A stretch of 10,294 nt of DNA from Syntrophomonadaceae bacterium (GCA_007136055.1 SLHT01000108.1:1-10294), one strand, 5' to 3'; positions 1 to 6,978 are shown, numbered from the stretch's first letter. Made by a program: numbers and translations. The notes: generated by a model not told the origin, from the sequence alone.

Positions 1-96
1 ATAAATCATCCTTCGAAAAACTTTTAAAAATATTTAGCCCTGCCAGCAGATCAATATAATTTTCAATTTTAATAATAACCACCCCGGTTTTATAGA

Positions 97-145
97 AATA
101 AGTTACCATGGAAACTTATTAAATATCTTATTCAGAGTATACTCT
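97..145 (+). promoter_or_regulatory. Predicted promoter with operator-like inverted repeats
   Basis: Bases 97-104 (AATAAGTT) and 113-120 (AACTTATT) are perfect 8-bp inverted arms around a CCATGG core, giving a 24-bp near-palindrome. A second perfect palindrome, AGAGTATACTCT, lies at 134-145 and contains TATACT (138-143), a good -10 box. No good -35 hexamer lies 17 bp upstream (CTTATT at 115-120). A start near base 150 would place the centre of the first palindrome (108.5) at about -41.5, the classic class II activator position of CRP/FNR-family regulators. Repeats and -10 match are seen directly; activator-dependent control of the downstream operon is inference. The rest of 1-158 shows no gene. 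Confidence 0.4.
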
Positions 146-176
146 AGTTAAATCAACATTGGAAGGAGCTTTAATT

Positions 177-866
177 TTGAATAACAAGACGCAACTGATC
201 ATTCAACTACTGTTCCTGGCCCTTTTCATTGTATTAATTGTCACCGGTCGGGTGCAAATCTGGGTTGGCCTGTTTCTTTTAGGAACTATCGCCTCTATAT
301 ACCTGGGCAGAATATACTGTGGATGGATCTGTCCAATTAATACAGCAATGAATGGCGTTACCTGGCTAAAAAAGATAATTGGCCTGAAAAAACAAACAAT
401 TCCCCGGGGGCTGACCGGCTCTTGGGTCCGCTACCTGATCCTGGACCTGTTTATAGCTGCCTTTGCCTTTAGCATGATAACCGGGCGGCCTATTCCGGCT
501 CTGCCAGGTTTGTTCGCCTCAGGAATAATTTTAACTTTCTTCTTTTCGGAAGAGCTCTGGCATCGTTACCTGTGCCCGTATGGAACGATATTAAGTTTAC
601 CGGCACTAAAGTCAAAACACACCATGTTTGTTGACCAGGAAAAATGCAGCAGCTGTAGCGTATGCAAAAAAGTGTGTCCGGCAGGGGCAGTTGAATTGAA
701 CAATGAAGTCTATTCTATCAAAAAAAATAGCTGCCTGGTCTGCCTGGATTGTTCCAGAAGTTGTAAAGAAAGTGCTATTAGTTATGGTCAGGCAAGTAAT
801 TCATATGCAGAGCTTCACAAATATAGCATACGAGGAAGTGTAGTTAATGAAGCTGCTAAGCCTTGA
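177..866 (+). CDS. NapH/CcoG-like membrane protein with two 4Fe-4S clusters
   Basis: The predicted 229-residue membrane iron-sulfur protein would pass electrons between a membrane donor and a redox partner. About four hydrophobic segments lie near residues 6-24, 29-47, 84-103 and 108-127. The polyferredoxin-family motifs CGWICP (Cys48, Cys52) and LCPYG (Cys133) are present, followed by two ferredoxin motifs: Cys157/160/163/167 and Cys186/189/192/196. The TTG at 177 was chosen because GGAAGGAG (161-168) sits 8 bases before it; an in-frame TTG at 159 overlaps that ribosome site and is unlikely. It resembles NapH, NosR C-terminal and CcoG-type proteins but lacks the flanking genes of those systems. 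It is first in an operon and overlaps the next gene by 20 bases. The electron acceptor is unknown; coupling to the permease genes downstream is inference. Confidence 0.85.
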   Translation: MNNKTQLIIQLLFLALFIVLIVTGRVQIWVGLFLLGTIASIYLGRIYCGWICPINTAMNGVTWLKKIIGLKKQTIPRGLTGSWVRYLILDLFIAAFAFSMITGRPIPALPGLFASGIILTFFFSEELWHRYLCPYGTILSLPALKSKHTMFVDQEKCSSCSVCKKVCPAGAVELNNEVYSIKKNSCLVCLDCSRSCKESAISYGQASNSYAELHKYSIRGSVVNEAAKP

Positions 867-1149
867 AGAATTAAAGGTATTTACCGCCTCAGAATTTATA
901 AAGAAAGAACTGACCGTTACCGAACATTTTAAACTGCTGCTGGTATGTTTTGAGCCAGGTCAAGCTGTCCCGCCCTGTGTCATGGAACGCAGCACCGCTT
1001 TTTACATTATAGAAGGAAGAGGCAGGGTTTCTGTTTCCGATGAAGAACATACCGTTTCTGCTGGTTCAATTATCCTGATCGAACCCGACCTATCCAGGCA
1101 AATCAAGGCGGAAACCCGCCTGGTCGTCCTGGCAATGCAGTATGAATAA
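847..1149 (+). CDS. Small single-domain cupin lacking canonical metal ligands
   Basis: This 100-residue protein has a single cupin beta-barrel pattern: the stretch LLLVCFEPGQ (30-39), YIIEGRGRVSVS (53-64), the turn SAGS (71-74) and the strand IILIEP (75-80). In cupin motif 1 the usual His-X-His and Glu ligands align with Cys44, Met46 and Thr50, and the motif 2 histidine with about Arg84, so the normal metal site seems absent. It may bind a ligand without metal, use Cys44, or be a sensor or chaperone. The ATG at 847 follows GAGGAAG (832-838) with good spacing and lies inside the 3' end of the iron-sulfur gene, so translation is probably coupled. Its place between the redox protein and the permeases suggests a shared process, but its substrate cannot be read from sequence. 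Confidence 0.75.
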   Translation: MKLLSLEELKVFTASEFIKKELTVTEHFKLLLVCFEPGQAVPPCVMERSTAFYIIEGRGRVSVSDEEHTVSAGSIILIEPDLSRQIKAETRLVVLAMQYE

Positions 1150-1172
1150 CCTTTAAAAGGAACGTGATCGAA

Positions 1173-1655
1173 ATGGTTACAATTATAACTATTTATGCTT
1201 TTTTGGTTGTCTGCCTGGCCCTTTCTATCTGGAAAAGCAAGGAAAAAACAACCCAGACATTTAAGTTGAGCGCTAAAGCACTCTGGAATATGGCCCCGAG
1301 CCTGCTGGCAATTGTCGGCCTGGTAGGACTCATTTTGGGCGTACTCCCCCCGGAAACCATATCCAGCCTGCTGGGCATTGAGGCAGGGGTAGCAGCGCCC
1401 ATAGCTGCAGCAATCATCGGTTCTATCACCCTGATTCCAGCCCTGGTTTCATTTCCCCTGGCCGGTTCCCTGCTTGACTCTGGAGCAACCGTTATAACCA
1501 TAACCGTTTTTATTACAACCCTGCTGATGGTCGGCACAGTTACAGCTCCGCTGGAAATAAAAGCCCTGGGTAAAAAGTTTACCCTGCTGAGAAACGGGCT
1601 TAGCTTCATCGCCGCCCTGATTATTGCTGCTGTAATGGGGGTTATCTTAGGATGA
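1173..1655 (+). CDS. ArsP/DUF318-like half-permease, subunit 1
   Basis: A 160-residue integral membrane protein, about half the length of ordinary ArsP/DUF318 permeases. A first hydrophobic helix (residues 2-20) and charged loop (21-35) are followed by a core with LPPETISSLLG (58-68), FPLAGSLLDSGA (94-105) and PLEIKALG (126-133). This order matches the repeat unit of that permease superfamily, in which each half has a proline-glutamate loop, LG, and a P-x-x-x-SL-x-x-GA segment. The cysteine-rich loop of organoarsenical ArsP proteins is replaced by TLIPALVSF. The ATG at 1173 is preferred over the GTG at 1164 because AAAAGGAA (1155-1162) is too close to the GTG. The stop overlaps the start of subunit 2 (ATGA), which favours equal synthesis and a heterodimer. 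Substrate unknown. Confidence 0.7.
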   Translation: MVTIITIYAFLVVCLALSIWKSKEKTTQTFKLSAKALWNMAPSLLAIVGLVGLILGVLPPETISSLLGIEAGVAAPIAAAIIGSITLIPALVSFPLAGSLLDSGATVITITVFITTLLMVGTVTAPLEIKALGKKFTLLRNGLSFIAALIIAAVMGVILG

Positions 1656-2164
1656 TAATAATCAAAAAGTTTAAAGCACCGCTGATCCTGGCATTAATAT
1701 ATCTGGGTCTGGCTATATGGCTCCCGTTTACAGCACAACGTTCCGCTGCGGTGGCGGTTAATTACATCGGGGAAATGGCATTAATCATACCACCTGTATT
1801 TATTTTGATGGGGTTGCTGCAGGTATGGATACCGAAAGAAAAAATAACCGCCCTGATCGGTAAAGACACCGGTTTAAAGGGAATGCTAATTTCATTTTTC
1901 ATGGGAACAATCCCGACCGGACCTTTATACTTAGCTTTTCCATTAGCCGGATCGCTGCTACAAAAAGGAGCCCGCACCTCCAACATCGTAATTTTCTTAG
2001 GAGCCTGGGCAGCGATAAAAGTGCCGCAGCTCATCGCTGAGACCCAGTTTCTTGGACCTTCTTACACAGCGCTGCGGTTTGTTTTAACCCTTTTTGCAGT
2101 AATTGTCATCGGCAGGATTATGGAAAAGCTGATTATCATAAAAGACTTGCCGAAAATTGAATAA
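1652..2164 (+). CDS. ArsP/DUF318-like half-permease, subunit 2
   Basis: A 170-residue membrane protein paralogous to the preceding one. Its core has WIPKEKITALIGK (59-71), GTIPTGPLYLAFPLAGSL (85-102), LLQKGA (102-107) and a C-terminal helix ending IGRIMEKL (153-160). The segment IPKEKI...LGK is typical of ArsP/DUF318 permeases, and FPLAGSLL is shared exactly with subunit 1. As there, the cysteine pair expected in the central loop of ArsP is absent (TGPLY instead). The ATG overlaps the upstream TGA and no independent strong ribosome site is visible, so translation is probably coupled. The two genes look like one permease split into halves, or an ancestral unfused pair. It is the last clear gene of the operon; transport function is family-based and the substrate is unknown. 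Confidence 0.7.
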   Translation: MIIIKKFKAPLILALIYLGLAIWLPFTAQRSAAVAVNYIGEMALIIPPVFILMGLLQVWIPKEKITALIGKDTGLKGMLISFFMGTIPTGPLYLAFPLAGSLLQKGARTSNIVIFLGAWAAIKVPQLIAETQFLGPSYTALRFVLTLFAVIVIGRIMEKLIIIKDLPKIE

Positions 2165-2177
2165 AGGAGCAATCATA

Positions 2178-2267
2178 ATAGTAGAACAGGCTTATAAACT
2201 GACTTCAGTTAACACCAAAACCGTGGTAAAGGTGATTTTCGATGAAACTTTAATTGCCTGCACATGA
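2178..2267 (+). pseudogene. Possible gene remnant without a normal start codon
   Basis: After the second permease, AAAGGAG (2163-2169) sits in the right place for a ribosome site, but the codons at the expected start are ATA ATA GTA rather than a normal start. The frame from 2178 then stays open for 29 codons (including YKLTSVNTKTVVKVIFDE) to TGA at 2265-2267. The sequence looks protein-like but I do not recognise it. It could be a short gene that lost its start (ATG to ATA), the 5' end of a truncated gene, or chance. It ends three bases before the stop of the convergent DUF1786 gene. No clear terminator hairpin was seen between the two. Confidence 0.25.
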
Positions 2268-2270
2268 TAT

Positions 2271-3346
2271 TCAACCAGAATTAGGGGTTTCCCGAGCACT
2301 ATTCAACTGGAAGTGATTAAGCGCTCCCCTGACCAGGCCGGCGGCGCCTGATATCATCATATCCCCGTGCGGGACAGCCAGGTAGCCTAAAGAAGCAGCC
2401 AACTTACGCTGTGGACCGGTGACGGATATAAAATCAAACTTATGGTTTTCCGCTTCAGGGAGAATGGCACAGCCGTGGCCGTGATCTTCAAAGATCTCTT
2501 CGTTGGTCAGGGTACGCTCCTGAAAACGGCCCAGGTAATCAACCAGCTTTTGTTCCATCAGCAGTCCGGTATGGTGCTCAAACACTCCATATACCCGCTC
2601 ACCAGCCACCAGGAAAGCTATAGTGTGCTGATTGCCCACATTGACCAGCATGCTGCCTTCGCTTTCCGTGGCTTCCCTGACCCGGGAATCTTCCAGGGTT
2701 CCCATGATTGCCGCAGCCCCTGTATCCATCAACCAGACCTGTTCCGCTTCTTTCCGGCAGCACTGCTGCATTGCTTTCATCCTGGTAAAATAATCGGGCA
2801 AACTGTCCTGGTCATAAATCATGTCCGAAAGCCTGCCGCCCTGATCCAGGAATCTCTGCCAGTGTTCAAACCGAAATGCACGGTTGCTCCATTCCGGGGA
2901 AAAACCGTGATCCTGCACGGCAAAAGCAAATACTTTCGGAAAATCAACTTCAAACAAGGACAGCGCTCTTTTTAAAGCCGGAATATCAATTTCTCTAAAC
3001 TCAACCGGGGCACAGCCGGCAGGAGCGAAATCAGCCAAAATAATCCCCCGGACGGCAACTTCCTCCAGGTTGTCTTTTATGGTCAGCGCTGCTTCACGGG
3101 TAGCGTAAACCTTATAACCCTTCTGTAGATGCTTCTTCACGGCACCGGAAGAACTCCCTCCGCCCATCAGGTAGCCATGGATGAAAATATCTTTCCTCTA
3201 TTCTGTCAACCGCTCAATATGCCTGGCCACAATTTGTGTCTGGGAAGGCAGAATCATTTTGACGTTGTTTTCCATTTCCTGCCCTGGCTGGTAGAATAAA
3301 ATATCCTGGGTCCCGCTGCCAATATCTACGGCTAAATACTGTTCAT
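2271..3346 (-). pseudogene. DUF1786 ASKHA-like protein, broken near its 5' end
   Basis: An open frame of 298 codons covers 3167-2271. The same frame continues upstream to about 3330 with VDIGSGTQDILFY, an ATPase phosphate-1 loop of the ASKHA (actin/sugar kinase/Hsp70) fold and the usual N-terminus of DUF1786 proteins, then PSQTQIVARHIERLTE, an in-frame TAG (3200-3198) and RKDIFIHGYLMGGGSSSGAV. The natural ATG at 3346, after AGGAAGGG, is out of frame by one base; an extra A after ATGAA would restore it. Later motifs include LMDTGAAAIMG, MLVNVGNQHTIAFLV (phosphate-2-like) and GAAGLVRGAL. Family function is unproven; its resemblance to ATP-dependent activators and its DUF1638 neighbour suggest a corrinoid or methyl-transfer accessory role. 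It is the last gene of the minus-strand operon, 39 bases after DUF1638. Internal initiation at the ATG at 3167 would give a protein without its first ATP loop. Confidence 0.7.
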
Positions 3347-3385
3347 ATTATCCCTTCCTGCATCCTTATTGTCTTTATTCCAATC

Positions 3386-4039
3386 TTACATGAAGTCCTG
3401 GTAGCGGGAAATCGATCCGGGTGGAACAATCACAAAGCTTTTATCCCACTCACAGGATACAATTTTTTCAAAGAAACTTTTCTCACCAGTCATTTTTTTA
3501 TAACCAGCGCCAAGAAAATCAGCCACTTCCCGGGAATATTCTTCATATTCTTGCAGGCCCGGCAGATCTGTTTCAATAAAAGCTACCCGCTTATAATTTT
3601 TATAAGACTCATTAATGATGTAATGTGCATTTTCTTCACCATACTGCTCCCTATAATGCTGGTACTCCTGGTAAGGGTCAGCTTCCTGGTCGATCCAACC
3701 TTTACTGAGAAAGTATGTTCCCGGGTTTTCCTCAAATTCCTCGGTGTATTTCTCCCGCGAACCAAGCAGCAAGCTGATGCAATCATGGACCCTGGGAATA
3801 ACCAGTGTTTTATCGCCTGCATTCAGGCCGTCCAACCCCCTGGAACATAAACCGTAGACAAATACCAGGGTATCAGCTTCCGCTTCTTCATCAATCCGCC
3901 TCTGCAGCTCTTCACACAGCTTATCGGGTGTCCGGTGCAGGGCATATTCAACATAGTCAGCCGACAGATCATCCGGCTTCATGGTTTCAATCTCCTCCAT
4001 CATCGTTTTGCAGCAAATTAATTTTACTTTGTTTCTCAT
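3386..4039 (-). CDS. DUF1638 domain protein
   Basis: An intact 217-residue soluble protein. DUF1638 features, in order: N-terminal strand KLICC (Cys9, Cys10), the segment ALHRTPDKLCEEL (33-45), VYGLCSRGLDGL (61-72), IPRVHDCISLLLGS (81-94) and a GTYFLSKGWID block (97-107). The conserved Cys9/10, Cys65, His85 and Cys87 could form a metal or cofactor site; that is inference. The ATG at 4039 was chosen because GGGGAGG lies 8 bases upstream. Earlier ATGs reach to 4096 but would overlap the ATPase gene and lack such a site. DUF1638 genes are often found with corrinoid protein and methyltransferase genes in anaerobes, but no biochemical role is established to my knowledge. It lies 46 bases after the ATPase and 39 before DUF1786, in one transcription unit. 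Confidence 0.75.
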   Translation of the reverse strand: MRNKVKLICCKTMMEEIETMKPDDLSADYVEYALHRTPDKLCEELQRRIDEEAEADTLVFVYGLCSRGLDGLNAGDKTLVIPRVHDCISLLLGSREKYTEEFEENPGTYFLSKGWIDQEADPYQEYQHYREQYGEENAHYIINESYKNYKRVAFIETDLPGLQEYEEYSREVADFLGAGYKKMTGEKSFFEKIVSCEWDKSFVIVPPGSISRYQDFM

Positions 4040-4085
4040 TTGCCTGGCCTCCCCTTTACCCTGTTTTTTTAACTTTAATACCGGC

Positions 4086-5135
4086 TTACTTTTCAATAAC
4101 CGCTACAAATTCCGGCAAAACATGAAAGCGCAGCCTGACCCCTTCCCTGACCTGTTCTTCAGGGTGGATATGCACCAGCAGTTCCCTGCTTTCCCGGTCG
4201 GTTTTCACTTCAAACACCGCTTCAATTTCATTTCCACCGTAGATAGTTTCCAAAATTACGCCTTCAATATCTCCGTCAGGATCAAGTTCAAAGCTGTCGG
4301 CGCGGACTGACACTTTCACTTCTCTCCCTGCCATAAGATTATGAGTATGGGAACAGGGAATGACACCTAGATCCGTCACCACGGAGCAGTGGTCCGGACC
4401 GATGCGGCCGGACAATATATTAGATTTCCCTACAAAAGTCGCTACAAATTCGGTTTCCGGATGCCTGTATATATCCTCAGGAGTGCCAACCTGTTCCAGG
4501 CGGCCATCCCTGATAACCGCCACCCGGTCAGATACAGCAATGGCGCCCTTTAAATCATGGGTAACAAATATTGCTGTTGTGCCAGTTTTCCTGATGATCT
4601 TCGCAACCTCGCGACGCATGTAATTGCGAAGGTCGCTATCCAGGTTGCTGAACGGTTCATCGAGCAATACAACTACCGGCTTTCCGGCCAGGGCCCGCCC
4701 CAGGACAACGCGCTGCTGCTGTCCGCCCGATAGCTCATGGGGATAACGCCCTCCCAGCCCTCTTAAACTGACTAGTTCCAGCATTTCTTCAACCCTGTTC
4801 CCCTTCTCCTCCTTGGGAACAGCAATGCCGATATTATCCCTAACCTTTAGGTGTGGGAACAGGGCGTAATCCTGGAAGACCATGCCGATATTGCGCTTTT
4901 CCGGGGCAACATACTCACCGTTACCGGTTACATTCCGTTTGCCCAGCGATATAGAGCCCCGGTCCGGCTGCTCAAAACCGCCAATCAGGCGCAGGGTTGT
5001 TGTTTTTCCGTAGCCGCTCGGCCCAAGCAGAGTAATGATTTCCCCCTGGCTGACAGTCAGCGACAGGTTGTCAATTACAGGCAGCGGACATCCGATATAG
5101 CTTTTCCAAACCTCTTTTAATTCTATAGCATTCAT
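4086..5135 (-). CDS. ABC transporter ATP-binding protein, iron/polyamine (FbpC/PotA) type
   Basis: A complete 349-residue ATPase for an import ABC transporter. Visible motifs: Walker A GPSGYGKTT (38-46), Q-loop VFQDYALFPH (86-95), signature LSGGQQQRV (135-143), Walker B VVVLLDEP (154-161), D-loop SNLD and H-loop VTHDL (191-195). After about residue 235 comes a TOBE-like regulatory domain. Length and motif order fit the FbpC/PotA/CysA subfamily. Walker A has Tyr at the variable position usually Cys or Ser, which is probably tolerated. GAGGTGG precedes the ATG. The adjacent binding protein and permease resemble iron(III) transporters, but both are broken, so this intact ATPase may lack its native partners here. 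The substrate is not certain; iron-type assignment comes from the permease and binding protein remnants. Confidence 0.88.
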   Translation of the reverse strand: MNAIELKEVWKSYIGCPLPVIDNLSLTVSQGEIITLLGPSGYGKTTTLRLIGGFEQPDRGSISLGKRNVTGNGEYVAPEKRNIGMVFQDYALFPHLKVRDNIGIAVPKEEKGNRVEEMLELVSLRGLGGRYPHELSGGQQQRVVLGRALAGKPVVVLLDEPFSNLDSDLRNYMRREVAKIIRKTGTTAIFVTHDLKGAIAVSDRVAVIRDGRLEQVGTPEDIYRHPETEFVATFVGKSNILSGRIGPDHCSVVTDLGVIPCSHTHNLMAGREVKVSVRADSFELDPDGDIEGVILETIYGGNEIEAVFEVKTDRESRELLVHIHPEEQVREGVRLRFHVLPEFVAVIEK

Positions 5136-5188
5136 TGCAATTAAGCCACCTCTTTCTTTTACCTGAACTTTATACCTAACCCATTTTT

Positions 5189-6066
5189 TTAAAACTTATT
5201 GATCAGCCACTTAAGGGGCAGGGCTGAAATAAGAATAATCAACAGCGCAGCAGGGGCAGCCATTTCATAGAAACCTTCAGATGCTTCGATCCAGATCCGC
5301 ACGGCCAGGGTATCCATTCCCGGTGGCCGCAATACCAGGGTAGCAGGAAGCTCTTTAATGGCGCTGACAAAAACCAGGGCCATCCCAGCCAAAATCCCCG
5401 GGCGGATCAACGTCAGGATAATACCGGAAATAACCCTGCGGGGAGAAAAACCCAGGCTGCGGCCGGCTTCATCCAGGCGGGGCGAAACTTGGCTGAGCGA
5501 AGATGATTCAGCCTGCATGGCCTGTGGTAAAAATCGGATAATATAAGCCAGCACCAGGACTACCGGGGTACCGTAGAGGCCCGGTAGATATTGGTTAAAA
5601 GTAAAGACCATCCCCAGGGCAATAATCACTCCGGGCAGGGCCAGAACGGCACAGGCTAATGCAGCGAGTCCCGCTGTGATAAGGCTTTGGTGAGCATAGA
5701 TCCAGAATCGGCTGTCCGTAGCTCCACCCGTAATCCCGGTATAAGACCAGGACAATAAAACAGCCAGCGGTAAAACCAGGGCAAAGAAGGTAACGGTTAC
5801 AAATGCCGCCAGGGCCGGAATTCGGCCCCGGCCCAGCGGAACAGGAGTGATATTACTGCAGGCTGCATTGCCCTGAACAAAGCGCTGCCGGCGGCGGGTC
5901 CCGTATTCCAGCCACAGTAAGATCAGGGTTAACAGGATCAGGGCCACGCTTAATACTGCTGCGGATAACCGGTCAAAACTGCCCATCTGGTAGTATAGCG
6001 CAGCATTGCAACCAGACCGAAGTCGGAGAGGGTATAAAGGGCCACCAGGATTGCCCCGGCGCCCAT
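5189..6066 (-). pseudogene. Iron-type ABC transporter permease, N-terminal half missing
   Basis: The C-terminal part of an FbpB-type permease, normally about 500-550 residues with two transport domains. Homology begins about 6066 in one frame with MGAGAILVALYTLSDFGL, then moves to another frame near 5990 at ALYYQMGSFDRLSAAVL, implying a small deletion with frame shift; family members have roughly six to nine more residues there. Hydrophobic segments follow, then the EAA-loop motif DEAGRSLGFSPRRVISG and the block AIKELPATLVLRPPGMDTLA, both typical of iron-type permeases. The stretch ACAVLALPGVIIALG also looks like two ALP sites joined after loss of a short loop. The first transport domain (about 200-250 residues) is absent and replaced by binding-protein sequence. 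The fused frame stays open for 398 codons (6385-5189), but a working permease is unlikely. Confidence 0.7.
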
Positions 6067-6859
6067 CGCCGTCAGCTCCCTGGTCCGGATATACCGCCCC
6101 GACATTGTTAGTCGTGCTTTCTTCAAGCTGGAGATGGTAGTAATAGTTGTTGACGAGGCCAAACTCGAATTCACCAGCACCGACAGCCTGGCGGATATCA
6201 GTATGCCCGCCGGTAATCGCACCGGCTTGATCTTTTACCGCACTGAGCCAGCCCCTGGTGGCATCATCGCCCCACATCAGGCGCAATGCCGCGACATGGG
6301 TGACCATGGAACTGTTGCCCCCCCTGGTAATCATGAATCTCCCTGCCCAGGCCGGATCAGCCATCTCCTGCAGGGTTTGCGGCATTTCTTCCTCATTGAT
6401 TAAATCCTTGTTATAAATCAGAATCCGCGAGCGGGCTGATAACCCGACCCAGGAACCGTCCGGGGCACGGAACCGCTAATCAATAATTTCGAGAAGGGGT
6501 GAATCATTTTCAGCCAGCATATTTTCGCGATGCAGTTAATCCATGGCCCCGGCGTCATTGGAAATGAAAACATCAGCCTGGACATTGTTCTGTTCCTCAA
6601 TAATCTGGTTAACCAGCTCTTCTCGTCCGGAGAGGATTCTGACCTGAATACCGGTTTCATCTTCAAACTGATCCAACAGCGGCTTGACAAATGTTTCATT
6701 GCGGGCATTATATACCACCAAAACTCCTTCGGAGGAACCGGTCGTTGTACAACCGCTTAAAGCTCGGAATACTATCATTATCAAGCGTAATCTTTTAATT
6801 TCGTTATTTTTTATATCGCTTTGAACATGCCAAGCTGACTCCCATTCATGATCTTTCAT
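6063..6859 (-). pseudogene. Iron-type ABC transporter binding lipoprotein, with two stops and no C-terminus
   Basis: The upstream part has a short hydrophobic stretch RLIMIVFRALSGC with a lipobox-like LSGC, then VLVVYNARNETFVKPLLDQF and VQADVFISNDAGAMD, typical of FbpA/AfuA-type binding proteins. Two in-frame stops follow, TAA at 6538-6536 and TAG at 6478-6476, yet the same frame continues with LHRENMLAENDSPLLEIID, RFRAPDGSWVGLSARSRILI, and on through PAWAGRFMITRGGNSSMVTH, VNNYYYHLQLEE and AVYPDQGADG. Homology then ends and permease sequence begins, so about 80-90 C-terminal residues are lost. The start is uncertain: the first ATG (6859) has no good ribosome site, and the signal hydrophobic core looks short and carries an Arg. 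The protein would have bound a metal or other ligand outside the membrane for the adjacent permease and ATPase. No functional product is expected. Confidence 0.75.
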
Positions 6860-6894
6860 AGGCTGATAATGTCTCTCTGAGAATACATCACATA

Positions 6895-6915
6895 ACTCTT
6901 ATAAAAGACAAGAGT
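6895..6915. repeat. Small inverted repeat ACTCTT / AAGAGT
   Basis: Perfect 6-bp arms at 6895-6900 and 6910-6915 with a 9-base AT-rich spacer. It lies about 40 bases upstream of the binding-protein remnant and could be an operator near its promoter. The arms are short enough that chance is possible. Confidence 0.3.
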
Positions 6916-6936
6916 GCAATAAGTTTTAATCGTGTC

Positions 6937-6978
6937 TGCCGAACCATTTAACCAAGCCGGTGTTGAGTTGGTTCGGCA
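6937..6978. repeat. 10-bp perfect inverted repeat TGCCGAACCA / TGGTTCGGCA
   Basis: The arms at 6937-6946 and 6969-6978 are perfectly complementary over 10 bp, with a 22-base spacer that itself contains AACCA, which could pair alternatively with the right arm. No T-tract follows on either strand, so it is not a normal intrinsic terminator. It may be a regulator binding site, a small structured RNA element, or a remnant of a mobile element. Confidence 0.45.

Noticed and set aside
1193..1609. 138-codon open frame on the minus strand
   Set aside because: It lies entirely opposite the first half-permease gene, has no ribosome site, and its residues show no domain pattern; it is a shadow of the plus-strand gene.
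2265..2267. TGA of the 2178 frame as a selenocysteine codon
   Set aside because: The continuation runs antisense into the 3' end of the DUF1786 gene and shows no selenoprotein motif or SECIS-like hairpin that I could see.
2442..2975. 177-codon open frame on the plus strand
   Set aside because: It is antisense to the DUF1786 coding frame, which has clear family motifs, and lacks a ribosome site.
6134..6403. Plus-strand frame across the binding-protein remnant
   Set aside because: The minus strand has clear binding-protein homology here and the plus frame has no recognisable motif.
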